Source: CAVQBJ01 sp963819075 (GTDB taxonomy: Bacteria; Actinomycetota; Thermoleophilia; Solirubrobacterales; Solirubrobacteraceae). From it: DNA of 64,000 bases. The translations under genes were made by a program, and so were the position numbers. The stretch's first letter is position 1. Each line of letters starts with the position of its first letter. The stretch lies in assembly GCA_963819075.1 (NCBI GenBank), contig CAWFUP010000002.1, positions 682,001-746,000 on the forward strand, in the 5' to 3' direction. Positions 41,440 through 51,180 of the stretch are shown here, piece by piece. A model generated the notes under the pieces. It did no database searches. It was not told the DNA's origin and saw nothing but the letters and a program-made list of their open reading frames with translations.

Positions 41440-42789
41440 TCATCGGGCGTCCGGCGTGACGGCCTCGATCATGCCCCCGGCGACCGTGCCGTTCGACGTC
41501 TCGTCGATGAGGATGAAACTGCCGGTGGCGCGATTCTCGAGGTAGGGGTCGAAGGCGAGCGGCGTGCTCGTGCGCAGCCGCACGCGCCCGATGTCGTTCA
41601 GCTCGAGAGAGCCGATGCCGGGCTCGCGCGCGAGCGTGTCGACGTCGGTGCGGTCGAGCAGGTCGGTGACGACGGCCGGCACGGTCCGCGTCGTGTGCTT
41701 GCAGAGCAGGCGGTCGCCGGCCCGCAGTGGACGGTCGGCCATCCAGCAGATCGTGGCGTCGATCTCGCGGGCCACCGTCGGGGCGTCGGATGGGCGGGTG
41801 ATGAGGTCGCCTCGCGACACGTCGAGATCGTCGGCGAGGCGCAGCGTCACCGACAGCGGCGCGATCACCTGGTCGAGTGGCCCGTCGTAGGTGTCGATCG
41901 CGGCGATGGTGGTCTGCCGCCCGCCGGGAAGAACCACGACCTCGTCGCCGACGGCGAGCGTCCCCGTGGCCATCTGCCCGGCGTAGCCGCGGTAGTCGCC
42001 GTTGGCGGTGTTCGCGCCCGCCGTGGGACCGTGCCCGTTCGTCGCCGCCACGCCTGGGCCTGCGGCGCTCGGGCGGATGACCCACTGCACCGGGAAGCGG
42101 GCGGCGCATTCGTCCGGATGGTCATAGACGACCTCCACCGTCTCCAGGTGAGCAAGCAGCGTCGGGCCGTCGTACCAGGGCATGCGCGGCGAGGGTTCGA
42201 CGACGTTATCGCCGTGGAGGGCGCTGATCGGGATGAAGGTGACCTCGGCCACCGGCAGTCGCTCGGCGAACGCGCGGAACTCGGTAACGATGTCGCGGAA
42301 CGCCCGCTCGTTCCAGTCGACGAGATCCATCTTGTTGACGGCCACGACGAGGTGCGGGATGCCGAGCAGGGCGCTGATGTAGGCGTGACGGCGCGATTGC
42401 TCGACGGCACCGCGGCGCGCATCGAGCAGGACGATCGACAGATCCGCCGTCGAGGCACCGGTGACCATGTTGCGGGTGTACTGCTTGTGCCCGGGGACGT
42501 CGGCGATGATGAAGCGCCGGCCCGGACCTCCGCTCGCGCTCCCGTCGGTGGCGAAGTAGCGGTAGGCGACGTCGATCGTGATTCCCTGCTCGCGTTCGGC
42601 GCGCAGCCCGTCGGTGAGCAGCGCGAGGTCGAGCGTGCCGTCGCCGCCGCGGCGAAGGCTGGCCTCGGCGACGTGGGCGAGCTGATCCTCGTAGACGAGC
42701 TTGGAGTCGTAGAGCAGTCGTCCGATGAGGGTGCTCTTGCCGTCGTCGACCGAGCCGGCCGTTGTGAAGCGCAGCAGGTCGACGGTCAT
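41440..42789 (-). CDS. cysN: Sulfate adenylyltransferase subunit 1 (GTPase)
   Basis: A 449-residue EF-Tu-like GTPase: P-loop TTAGSVDDGKSTLIGRLLYD, G2/G3 region EREQGITIDVAYRYF and FIIADVPGHKQYTRNMV, G4 VVAVNKMDLVDW. It couples GTP hydrolysis to APS synthesis by CysD. The C-terminal APS-kinase (CysC) domain found in many fused CysN proteins is absent, consistent with an APS-reducing pathway. Last gene of the operon sir-cysH-cysD-cysN, 34 bases after cysD. Confidence 0.96.
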   Translation of the reverse strand: MTVDLLRFTTAGSVDDGKSTLIGRLLYDSKLVYEDQLAHVAEASLRRGGDGTLDLALLTDGLRAEREQGITIDVAYRYFATDGSASGGPGRRFIIADVPGHKQYTRNMVTGASTADLSIVLLDARRGAVEQSRRHAYISALLGIPHLVVAVNKMDLVDWNERAFRDIVTEFRAFAERLPVAEVTFIPISALHGDNVVEPSPRMPWYDGPTLLAHLETVEVVYDHPDECAARFPVQWVIRPSAAGPGVAATNGHGPTAGANTANGDYRGYAGQMATGTLAVGDEVVVLPGGRQTTIAAIDTYDGPLDQVIAPLSVTLRLADDLDVSRGDLITRPSDAPTVAREIDATICWMADRPLRAGDRLLCKHTTRTVPAVVTDLLDRTDVDTLAREPGIGSLELNDIGRVRLRTSTPLAFDPYLENRATGSFILIDETSNGTVAGGMIEAVTPDAR

Positions 42790-42823
42790 CGCGACGTTCT
42801 AGTGCGCTGGCGCGCGGGGCCCA

Positions 42824-43738
42824 TCAGAAGTAGCCCGCCTTCTTGCGGTCCTCCATCGCGGCCTCGGACACGCGGTCGTCCGCGCGGGTCTCGCCTCGCT
42901 CGGTGACGCGCGTCCGGGCGATCTCGCCGACGACGTCCTCGAGCGTCGAGGCCACCGAGCGCACGCCCCCGGTGCAGCTCATGTCGCCGACGGTGCGGTA
43001 GCGCACCGTCTCGCGGAAGATCGTCTCACCGGGGAGCAGCTCGGCCTCATCGCGCCAGGCGTACAGCATCCCGTCGCGCTCGAACACGTCGCGCTCGTGG
43101 GCGAAGTAGATGTGCGGCACCTCGAGTCCCTCCGAGGCGATGTACTCCCACACGTCGAGCTCGGTCCAGTTCGACAGCGGGAACACGCGCACGTGCTCGC
43201 CGCGCCGGATGCGCCCGTTGTAGAGGTTCCACAGCTCGGGCCGCTGGTGCTTGGGATCCCATTGCCCGAAGTCGTCGCGGAAGGAGAAGACGCGCTCCTT
43301 GGCCCGCGCTCGCTCCTCATCACGGCGGGCGCCCCCGAAGGCGGCATCGAACCCGTATTCGGCGATCGCGTCGAGCAGGGTGGTCGTCTGCAGGCGGTTG
43401 CGGGACGCGCGAGGGCCGGTCTCCTCGGTGACGCGACCACGATCGATCGACTCCTGCACCGAGGCGACGATGAGGCGCTCCCCGAGCTCGGCGACCCGCC
43501 GATCGCGAAACTCGATCACCTCGGGGAAGTTGTGCCCCGTGTCGACGTGCATGAGCGGGAACGGGAACGGGCCGGGTCGAAACGCCTTCTCGGCCAGGCG
43601 CAGCAGGACGATCGAGTCCTTGCCGCCGCTGAACAGCAGCACCGGTCGCTCGAACTCGGCGGCCACCTCGCGCATGATCTGGATGGCCTCGGACTCGAGC
43701 TCGTCGAGGTGGGTCAACGCGCGGGCGGTCATGCTCAT
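42824..43738 (-). CDS. cysD: Sulfate adenylyltransferase subunit 2
   Basis: A 304-residue PP-loop ATPase: PVLLFSGGKDSIVLLRLA, VDTGHNFPEVIEFRDRR, FGGARRDEERARAKER and a C-terminal GAR tail near MEDRKKAGYF, all family features. It adenylylates sulfate to APS together with CysN. The start ATG 43738 overlaps the cysH stop by four bases. A second ATG (43732) is two codons in. Confidence 0.96.
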   Translation of the reverse strand: MSMTARALTHLDELESEAIQIMREVAAEFERPVLLFSGGKDSIVLLRLAEKAFRPGPFPFPLMHVDTGHNFPEVIEFRDRRVAELGERLIVASVQESIDRGRVTEETGPRASRNRLQTTTLLDAIAEYGFDAAFGGARRDEERARAKERVFSFRDDFGQWDPKHQRPELWNLYNGRIRRGEHVRVFPLSNWTELDVWEYIASEGLEVPHIYFAHERDVFERDGMLYAWRDEAELLPGETIFRETVRYRTVGDMSCTGGVRSVASTLEDVVGEIARTRVTERGETRADDRVSEAAMEDRKKAGYF

Positions 43739-44379
43739 GACGGCTCGCCGTCCACGTGCAAGCCGCATTCGACCTTCTCGCTTCCGGCCCAGCGCCCCTC
43801 GCGGCCGCTGCCGGGCTGCGTGCACGGCACGCAGCCGATCGAGTCGTAGCCGCGGTCGTGCAGCGGGTGGTACGGCAGGTCGTGCTTGAAGATGTAGTTC
43901 CACACGTCGCGATCGGTCCAATCGGCGAGCGGATTGGCCTTCCAGATCGAGCGGGTGGCGTCCCACTCGAGCTTGCCGGCGGCGGCCCGGGTCGGCGCCT
44001 GCTCCCGGCGCAGCCCGGTGATCCAGCCGTCGAGGCCGTCGAGCGCGCGGTTCAGGGCGTCGACCTTCTGGACGCCGCAGCAGCGCTGTGCGGTCCAGGC
44101 CACGCCGTCGGGGCTGGAGGCGTCGTGGACCTCCACCGCGAGGCCGTAGCGCTGCTCGATCTGGCGCCACACCGAGTAGGTCTCCTCGAACAGCGCGCCG
44201 GTGTCGATCGTGAACACCCGCGCCTTGGGCTCGATGCGCATGAGCATGTCGATGAGCACGCTCTCCTCCTTCTGGAAGGAGCAGGCCATCGCCAGCCGCG
44301 GGTGGTGCTGCTCGACCATGTGGGCGAGCACCTCCTCGGCGGTGCGCAGCTCGAAGTCGGTGGTGGCGGTGGTGGCCAT
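43735..44379 (-). CDS. cysH: Adenylyl-sulfate reductase (APS/PAPS reductase family)
   Basis: A 214-residue thiol-dependent reductase. It has MACSFQKEESVLIDML (PP-loop-like), FTIDTGALFEETYSV, WTAQRCCGVQKVDAL and IGCVPCTQPGSGREGRW, then the catalytic ECGLH near the C terminus. The CC and CxxC pairs are the ligands of the [4Fe-4S] cluster that marks APS reductases, so it should reduce APS directly to sulfite rather than needing PAPS. This agrees with the lack of an APS kinase in the operon. Confidence 0.95.
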   Translation of the reverse strand: MATTATTDFELRTAEEVLAHMVEQHHPRLAMACSFQKEESVLIDMLMRIEPKARVFTIDTGALFEETYSVWRQIEQRYGLAVEVHDASSPDGVAWTAQRCCGVQKVDALNRALDGLDGWITGLRREQAPTRAAAGKLEWDATRSIWKANPLADWTDRDVWNYIFKHDLPYHPLHDRGYDSIGCVPCTQPGSGREGRWAGSEKVECGLHVDGEPS

Positions 44380-44392
44380 GGTCAGCCCGCGC

Positions 44393-46246
44393 TCAGACGG
44401 CGCATTCGCCCTCGCCGCGGACGACCTGGAAGGGCTCGTTGCGGCTCCAGTCGATGAACGTGTTCATCGTTTCGAGGCTGAACTCGACGGGCATCGAGAG
44501 ATCCTTGACCAGTCCCTCGAATTCGGCCGTGCCGACTCGGTCGGCGAACGCGTTGAATTCCTCCCCGTCGAGGCGCTGCGACTCGTAGTGGCGCAGCCAG
44601 CGCTCGATCGCCTCGGGCACGCGCTTGGCCGGCAGGCGCGACTTCAGTCGGGCGCCCATGCGCACCTCGCCGCCCTCGTAGTTGCCGCCAACGTGCGCGA
44701 TGTAGGCCGGGATCGTCCGATCGCCGACCTTGATCGACGCGCCGTAGAAGCCGATGTTGGCGATGTGATGCTGGCTGCAGCCGTTCGGGCAGCCGCTCAT
44801 CTTGATGTGCACCTTGCGCGTGAGCGGATCGTCGATGGCCATCTCGGCGAGCTTCTCGCGGATGGCCAGGTTGAGGCCCATCGAGCTCGTGATGCCGAGC
44901 TTGCAGCTGTCGGTGCCCGGGCAGGAGACGACGTCGCCGACCTCGTTGGCTCCGCCGCCGCCGAGGCCGAGCGCGGACAGCGCCTCCCACACGGCGTGGG
45001 CGGACTCCTCGCGCACCCAGCGCAGGACGAGGTTCTGCTGCACCGTCGAACGGGCGTATCCGCCGGCGTACTGACGCATGACCGCCGCGAGCCCGCGGAA
45101 CTGGTCCGGAGAGAGGTCGCCGCGCGGGACGATGACCTCGATCGTCACGAAGCCGGCTTGGCGCTGCGCGCGCACGTTCGCGCGCGCGAAGGCCTCGAAC
45201 TCGCGTGCGTCGCCGTTGGGCGAGGAGTGGGCGGCGGGCGGCGGCGGCGCGTGCGCCTCCTCGTCGTGCTCGAAGACGAGCCGGTCGAGCGAGTAGTCGC
45301 GCTCGTTGACCCAGTCGCCCTTGAGCTCCTCCTGCACCATCTCGCGGAAGGCGTCCATCCCGATGCGGTCGACGAGGACCTTGATCCGGGCGCGGGCCCG
45401 GTTCTTGCGCAGATCGTCCTGGCGGTCGAAGATGCGCAGCACCGCCTCGGTGACTTTGAGGTACTCGCCGTCATCGGCGGCAACGAAGTCGTACAGCGTC
45501 GGGGCGACACGGGGCATGATCGACGTGCCGCCGCCGATGCGGATCTCGAAGCCGCGCACCTGCTGGCCGTCGATCTCGCGCACCCGCGGGATGAAGCCGC
45601 CGTCGTGGATGCCGGTGATGGCGCGGTCTGCGTCACTCGCGGTGAACGCGGTCTTGAACTTGCGCGGCATGAGCTGGCAGACCTCGTTGCGCACGAAATA
45701 GCGCACATAGGCCCCGGCATACGGCGTCGGATCGAACGGCTCGTCGTCGCACACGCCGGCCCAGGGGTCGCCGGTGACGTTGCGCATCGTGTTACCGCAG
45801 CCCTCTCGTGAGGACAGGCCGGCGTCGGAGATCTCACGGATGAACTGGGCCGCATCGGGCAGAGGCACGTGGTGCACCTGGATGTTCTGGCGGGTGGTGA
45901 TGTGGCCCTTCTTGAGCGGCGCGTACTTCTCGATCGCGCTGCCGAAGGCCTCCATCTGCTCGGGTGAGACGCCGCCGAAGGGCAGCTTGACCCGGATCAT
46001 CTGCACGTCGGCCTGGCGCTGGCCGTAGACGCCCTGCTTGAGGCGGAAGCCGATGAACTGGTCCTCGGGGGTGTCGCCGCGCAGGAACTTGGCGGCCTCG
46101 GTGTCGAAGTCGTCGAACTCGCGCTCGAGGATCGGAATCACGTGCCCCGGGACGTCCTCGCGCACCTCGGGATTGTCGAGTGTGCCGGACCGTCCGTTGC
46201 GCCCGGATGACTCCTCGGCGTGGGGATGGGTGGACGCGGGCTCCAT
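44393..46246 (-). CDS. sir: Ferredoxin-type sulfite reductase
   Basis: A 617-residue siroheme/[4Fe-4S] protein with two nitrite/sulfite reductase repeats. The first repeat contains HITTRQNIQVHHVPL and GCGNTMRNVTGDP. The cluster cysteines are CPGTDSCKLG and SGCPNGCSQHHI. Length and context (first gene of sir-cysH-cysD-cysN) favour sulfite over nitrite as substrate, giving sulfide for cysteine synthesis; the two activities are hard to separate by sequence alone. A CAGGAG ribosome site lies before the ATG. The 154-base upstream region contains an AT-rich stretch (ATAAATATAC around 46288-46297), unusual in this genome, which probably holds the operon promoter. Confidence 0.92.
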   Translation of the reverse strand: MEPASTHPHAEESSGRNGRSGTLDNPEVREDVPGHVIPILEREFDDFDTEAAKFLRGDTPEDQFIGFRLKQGVYGQRQADVQMIRVKLPFGGVSPEQMEAFGSAIEKYAPLKKGHITTRQNIQVHHVPLPDAAQFIREISDAGLSSREGCGNTMRNVTGDPWAGVCDDEPFDPTPYAGAYVRYFVRNEVCQLMPRKFKTAFTASDADRAITGIHDGGFIPRVREIDGQQVRGFEIRIGGGTSIMPRVAPTLYDFVAADDGEYLKVTEAVLRIFDRQDDLRKNRARARIKVLVDRIGMDAFREMVQEELKGDWVNERDYSLDRLVFEHDEEAHAPPPPAAHSSPNGDAREFEAFARANVRAQRQAGFVTIEVIVPRGDLSPDQFRGLAAVMRQYAGGYARSTVQQNLVLRWVREESAHAVWEALSALGLGGGGANEVGDVVSCPGTDSCKLGITSSMGLNLAIREKLAEMAIDDPLTRKVHIKMSGCPNGCSQHHIANIGFYGASIKVGDRTIPAYIAHVGGNYEGGEVRMGARLKSRLPAKRVPEAIERWLRHYESQRLDGEEFNAFADRVGTAEFEGLVKDLSMPVEFSLETMNTFIDWSRNEPFQVVRGEGECAV

Positions 46247-46400
46247 TGAGTGACGAACTCCTGTAGGCCGGGGGAAGGACTGAACCGATAAATATACAGA
46301 AAGGCGGGTGGCTTTCGGGTATTTCAGGAGCGATCGATCGGTTCGCTCCGCCGCATGGTAGGGCGTAGGCGGGCGTCAGCCCGGCGCCCGGCTTCGCCGA
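46247..46400 (-). promoter_or_regulatory. Upstream region of the sir-cysHDN operon
   Basis: A 154-base gap with an AT-rich island, minus-strand TATATT (plus 46291-46296), and a GAGCGA...TCGCTC inverted repeat (46329-46349). It is the obvious place for control by sulfur or cysteine supply. No riboswitch fold is recognisable. Confidence 0.35.
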
Positions 46401-46625
46401 TCAGCCCCAGTGGTGCCCGTCGCCCCACGGTGACGAGCCGAGCGGCTCGCGGGTGATCGCCTCGAGGCGTGCGGCCCGTAGCCATGCGTTGTGCTTCGCC
46501 GGCGCCGGCGCGCGCGGCGGGGCCGTCTCGCGCATGAACCGCTCGAGCGCGGCGACGATGGCCGCCGCCTCATGGGCTGAGGCGCCGGGGGCCACGAGCT
46601 CGAGCTTCGGGCGGCGGTTGACCAT
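46401..46625 (-). CDS. Small acyl-CoA carboxylase epsilon-like protein
   Basis: A 74-residue protein. It opens MVNRRPKLELVAPGASAHEA, continues with AAIVAALERFMRE, and after a Pro/Ala linker has AWLRAARLEAITREPLG. This is the pattern of actinobacterial AccE-type small subunits (a short strand, one helix that contacts the carboxyltransferase, then a Trp/Arg-rich tail ending near a small-GT-like LR motif). The subunit stabilises the AccA-AccD complex. Both large subunits are nearby but not adjacent, so this is a moderate-confidence call. A longer start at 46733 is possible but adds an Arg-rich unconserved-looking leader. Confidence 0.5.
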   Translation of the reverse strand: MVNRRPKLELVAPGASAHEAAAIVAALERFMRETAPPRAPAPAKHNAWLRAARLEAITREPLGSSPWGDGHHWG

Positions 46626-46781
46626 GGCGGACAGTCTGACTGAGCGGCGCATCGAGCGCCTGCGCGGCCGCGCGTCGACCGCCCGGCGCCGAGTCGCGAG
46701 CGCGGTGTCCTGGGGGTGTTCGTCGTTGAGCATGACTATTCACACAAACGACGAACACGTCCCCGGATCGGACCGGGCCCG

Positions 46782-46787
46782 TAGGAT
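46782..46787 (+). promoter_or_regulatory. -10 hexamer upstream of a 7-codon leader ORF
   Basis: TAGGAT seven bases before ATG 46795, the start of a mini-ORF coupled to the next gene. Confidence 0.45.
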
Positions 46788-46794
46788 CGTGGCC

Positions 46795-46818
46795 ATGCGA
46801 TCTGGGGCGCACCGGTGA
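46795..46818 (+). CDS. Candidate leaderless leader peptide MRSGAHR
   Basis: ATG CGA TCT GGG GCG CAC CGG TGA. It starts seven bases after TAGGAT, at the position expected for a leaderless transcript, and its TGA overlaps the GTG start of the ornithine-cyclodeaminase-like gene by four bases (GTGA, 46815-46818). A ribosome entering at the transcript's first AUG would finish here and could restart on the GTG. Two of seven codons are Arg. Coding evidence is positional only. Confidence 0.35.
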   Translation: MRSGAHR

Positions 46819-47765
46819 CCGAGGAGCTGCCTGTCGTCGGACGCGACGCCGTGCTGGCCGCGATCTCTCCGGTGCAAGCCACCGAGCGCGTGCGCGAGGC
46901 GTTCCTGCGCCACCACACCGGCGATTGGCGGATGCCGGCGAAGGTCTACCTGGAGAGTCCACCGTATGGAGACTTCCGTGCGATGCCGGCGCTCGGCAGC
47001 GGCCTGGCGCTGCTGAAGTGGATCACCTCTTTCCCCGGCAACGCGCCGCACGGTCTGCCCGCCGTGATGGGGATCGTGTGCCTATCCGACGCGCGTACCG
47101 GGCGCCCGCTCATGCTCCTGGACGCTGGGTCCGTGACCGCCCTGCGCACGGGGGCGGTGGCCGCGATCGCGGCACGCGCGCTCGCGCGGGAGGACGCGCA
47201 GACGGTCGCGATCATCGGCTGCGGTCTGAACGGCGCGTGGGTGGCGCGCTGCCTCGCCGCGGCCGGCTACGGACCCGGTGTGTGCGTGGACCCGGTCCAT
47301 GCGGCGGCCGCCGCGCTGGCGCGCGAGCTCGGCTGGCGCGTCGGCTCGGTGGAGGAGGCGTTTGCCAGTGACATCGTGTCCTGCGTCACGCCGGGCCGGG
47401 AGATCGTCGTCGATGCCGGATCGCTCCGTCCGGGTCTGCACCTGAACATGCTCGGTGCGGATGCGGCCGACAAGGCGGAGGCGACCGTGTCTGCCGTCGG
47501 CTCGTGCGCGCTCTTCTGCGACGAATGGGAGCAGGCCAGCCACGGTGGGGAGCTCGCCGGCGCGGTGCGCGCAGGGGCCGTGCGGCGCGATCAGGTGACC
47601 GAGCTCGGTGCCGTGCTCGACGGATCTGCCGCCGGACGGCCCGGTCCGGAGGCGGTCACCCTGTTCGATTCCACCGGTCTGGCCATCCAGGATCTCGCCA
47701 TCGCTGCCGCGGTGCTCGAGGCCTGGCGCGAGGACCGAGTGCCGGCGTCGATCGTCTCGCTCTAG
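46815..47765 (+). CDS. Ornithine cyclodeaminase/mu-crystallin family dehydrogenase
   Basis: A 316-residue NAD(P)-binding protein of the OCD/mu-crystallin family: WRMPAKVYLESPPYGDFRAM and ALLKWITSFPGN (substrate Lys and Arg), RPLMLLDAGSVTALRTGAVAAIA, the Rossmann loop VAIIGCGLNGAWVARCLA, and HLNMLGADAADKAE. Members include ornithine cyclodeaminase, archaeal alanine dehydrogenase and various imine reductases. Which one this is cannot be decided here. The GTG start is embedded in the end of a 7-codon leader ORF and has no ribosome binding site of its own. Confidence 0.85.
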   Translation: MTEELPVVGRDAVLAAISPVQATERVREAFLRHHTGDWRMPAKVYLESPPYGDFRAMPALGSGLALLKWITSFPGNAPHGLPAVMGIVCLSDARTGRPLMLLDAGSVTALRTGAVAAIAARALAREDAQTVAIIGCGLNGAWVARCLAAAGYGPGVCVDPVHAAAAALARELGWRVGSVEEAFASDIVSCVTPGREIVVDAGSLRPGLHLNMLGADAADKAEATVSAVGSCALFCDEWEQASHGGELAGAVRAGAVRRDQVTELGAVLDGSAAGRPGPEAVTLFDSTGLAIQDLAIAAAVLEAWREDRVPASIVSL

Positions 47766-47769
47766 GTCG

Positions 47770-48221
47770 TCAGCCGACGATCTGAACCGAACGCTGCACG
47801 AAAGACTTGTTGCCGTCGAAGGCGCCGGCTCCGATCGGGGAACCGACGGCGAGGTCATAGCGCCCGACCGAGACGGGGACGGTGCCAAGCGACGGCCCGG
47901 CCGAGGTCCGGCAGACGAGCCTGGCCGGGATCGTCCCGGCGAAGGTGGCCGAGCGCCTGACCGTCTTGACCGAGCCGATCGACGCGCTGCAGTTGATCGC
48001 CTGGCCTCCCCGGGTCTGCTTCTCGGTATAGGCGATGAACAGCTGATAACGGCCAGCGACGAGGTTGCTGGCCCGCACGCTCACGCGGCCTCCGATCGTC
48101 GCCGTCGCGGGCGTGGTCAGCGTGGCGGCCACTGCGACCGAGGCGAGGGCAGCGGCGACGAGCGTCGTGCCGGCCGCGGCGAGGGCCGCGGCGGGAAGGC
48201 GGCGGCGTTGACGCAGAATGC

Positions 48222-48225
<4 letters not shown>
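47770..48225 (-). CDS. Small secreted protein of unknown function
   Basis: A 151-residue protein with an Arg-rich n-region and a long hydrophobic core (AALAAAGTTLVAAALASVAVA), then a mature domain of about 115 residues with an Ig-like beta pattern (GGRVSVRASNLVAGRYQLFI, ARLVCRTSAGPSLGTVPV) and two cysteines (INCSAS, LVCRTS) that could form a disulfide. No family recognised. Its GTG overlaps the stop of the carboxyltransferase gene by four bases, an unusual coupling of a cytoplasmic enzyme gene to an exported protein. Confidence 0.75.
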
Positions 48226-49787
<1,562 letters not shown>

Positions 49788-49797
49788 GGGGGGCGGC

Positions 49798-49803
49798 ATG
49801 TTA
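49798..49803 (-). promoter_or_regulatory. -10 hexamer for the carboxyltransferase gene
   Basis: TAACAT on the minus strand, ten bases before ATG 49787. It overlaps the alternative ATG at 49799 and so argues against that start. Confidence 0.4.
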
Positions 49804-49840
49804 CCCCCGAGCGTCGTAGGTGCGGTCGGCGGGGCGGGCG

Positions 49841-50908
49841 CTAGGAGCGCGAGAACGGGCGGTGATGCGCGGCGCCGAGGGCGTCGAGCACTTCGGCAAG
49901 CAGCTCGTCCGCGCGCTCCTGATCGAGCCCCGGCGCGGCGGGGGCGTCGACGTCGTCGCTCGTTGCGAGCGGCGGGTTCGAATCGGCTTCGGGGCTCGCC
50001 GGCGGTTCGTCCAGCGCAGGCGTAACCGGTGCGGGGTCCGTCGGCTCAGCCTCTGCGTCCGGCGCCGCGGGCGCCGGGTCGGCGGCTGGCGTGTTGAAGC
50101 TTGCCGGCTCCGAGGCGGGGTCCGGCGGCGCGAGCTCAGCCTCAGCGTCCGGCGCCGCGGGCGCCGGGTAGGCGGCTGGCGCGTTGACGCTTGCCGGCTC
50201 CGGGGCGGGGTCCGGCGGCGCCGGGGCCGCGGCGTCCGGGCGGGGACGCCGACCGAACAGGCGCGCGAAGAATCCCCGTGTCGGCGCCGCGGCGGGCTCC
50301 TCGGCTTCGACCGCGACGACGTCTGCCGCGAGTGGCTCCGCGGCAGTGGCTGGGCCCGGGTCCGGGTCCGCGTCGGCCGCGTCCACGGGAGCCGGATCGA
50401 TGGCGACGGCCGCCGCCGCCGCCGGCGCGGTCGCTGCATCGGCCGGTTCGCTCGGCAGGGGCGTCGTCACCGAGACGGTCGATCCGTCCGTCGGGGTGAG
50501 GGGTTCGGTCGGAGCGGCTGTGGTCGCCTCGACGGGCGGTGCGTGGTCGGTGCCTGCCACCGCCATCGGTTCGTCCACGACGCCCTCGGCAGCCGCCTCG
50601 GCGGCTGACGCCGCGGAGGTCTCCGGGTCGCCGTCGTTCCCGGGCTTCGCCGCCGCCGCGCCCTCTGGCGGCGACGGGGCCGTGACCGTGATGGTGACCC
50701 TTGTGCCCCAGCCGGACGGCGTCAGCTCCACTCGCCCCGTCGCGCGCTCGCCCTCCCAGACGACCGTCGTCTCCGGCTCGACACGTGTGATCTTGATCTC
50801 GCCGCCCAGCTCGCCGAGGTGGCGCGCGAGGGCGGTCGGATCGCTCAGCTCCGCCCACAGCTCAGGCGGCGACTTCACCAGCGTTCGTTGGGCTTGGGTC
50901 TCGAGCAT
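49841..50908 (-). CDS. SRPBCC (START-like) protein with a 250-residue disordered insertion
   Basis: A 355-residue protein. Residues 1-85 look like the first part of an SRPBCC/CoxG-like domain (VKSPPELWAELSDPTALARH, then VVWEGERATGRVEL and TRVTITVTA). The next ~240 residues are Ala/Pro/Glu-rich and surely disordered, apart from a short basic-amphipathic island GFFARLFGRRPRP near residue 220. The last 30 residues (DQERADELLAEVLDALGAA, then HHRPFSRS) look like the C-terminal helix that normally packs on the SRPBCC sheet. The disordered part includes a 30-residue tandem duplication. Ligand and role are unknown. ATG 50908 is chosen to start the conserved domain. Confidence 0.65.
   Translation of the reverse strand: MLETQAQRTLVKSPPELWAELSDPTALARHLGELGGEIKITRVEPETTVVWEGERATGRVELTPSGWGTRVTITVTAPSPPEGAAAAKPGNDGDPETSAASAAEAAAEGVVDEPMAVAGTDHAPPVEATTAAPTEPLTPTDGSTVSVTTPLPSEPADAATAPAAAAAVAIDPAPVDAADADPDPGPATAAEPLAADVVAVEAEEPAAAPTRGFFARLFGRRPRPDAAAPAPPDPAPEPASVNAPAAYPAPAAPDAEAELAPPDPASEPASFNTPAADPAPAAPDAEAEPTDPAPVTPALDEPPASPEADSNPPLATSDDVDAPAAPGLDQERADELLAEVLDALGAAHHRPFSRS
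50045..50224. repeat. Tandem 90-bp duplication inside the SRPBCC gene
   Basis: Two near-identical 90-base units beginning CTCAGCCTC at 50045 and 50135 encode 30-residue Pro/Ala/Glu repeats (each with PEPAS/SEPAS...PAAPDAEAE). The period is a multiple of three, so the frame is kept. A few substitutions show the duplication is not brand new. Confidence 0.75.
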
Positions 50909-50994
50909 GCCACCGTCGGTTTCGCGCGGGGCGGCGCGAGTCCTTCTCAGGTCGACCCGCCGGTTCGCAGACGCGCCGCGCGGGCGGGTCTGCA

Positions 50995-51040
50995 GGGTGT
51001 GCTCCCTTACGCCCGCTGTGCGGGGCTGTTGCAGCACACC
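50995..51040. repeat. 46-bp double-hairpin repeat, copy 1
   Basis: Outer arms GGTGTGCT and AGCACACC are a perfect 8-bp inverted repeat at the ends; an inner hairpin CCCGC-TGT-GCGGG sits in the middle. The unit is identical to copy 2 at 51068. Confidence 0.75.
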
Positions 51041-51067
51041 CGGGTGCACGGGCGCGCGGGCTGGGTG

Positions 51068-51113
51068 GGGTGTGCTCCCTTACGCCCGCTGTGCGGGGCT
51101 GTTGCAGCACACC
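51068..51113. repeat. 46-bp double-hairpin repeat, copy 2
   Basis: Base-for-base the same unit as 50995-51040, in the same orientation, starting 73 bases later. The 27 bases between the copies are unrelated. Confidence 0.75.
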
Positions 51114-51137
51114 ACTACATGGCCGCCTCCGGAGGCC

Positions 51138-51180
51138 GCTCCGACGGGCCGAAAGGCGGCCTCGGCGCGGCCGTCGGAGC
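51138..51180 (-). terminator. Long inverted repeat downstream of the DUF2269-like gene
   Basis: GCTCCGACGG (51138-51147) and CCGTCGGAGC (51171-51180) form a perfect 10-bp stem with a loop containing GGCCGAAAGGCGGCC. It lies about 40 bases beyond the stop of the gene at 51220 and probably ends the mutase operon. Confidence 0.45.

Noticed and set aside
46626..46733. Longer start for the epsilon-like small protein at 46733
   Set aside because: The added 36 residues are Arg-rich and unstructured, and the recognisable pattern begins at MVNRRPKLEL.
50995..51113. Possible CRISPR array
   Set aside because: Only two units, one 27-base spacer, no cas genes, and the unit is a nested double hairpin; better explained as an extragenic palindromic element.
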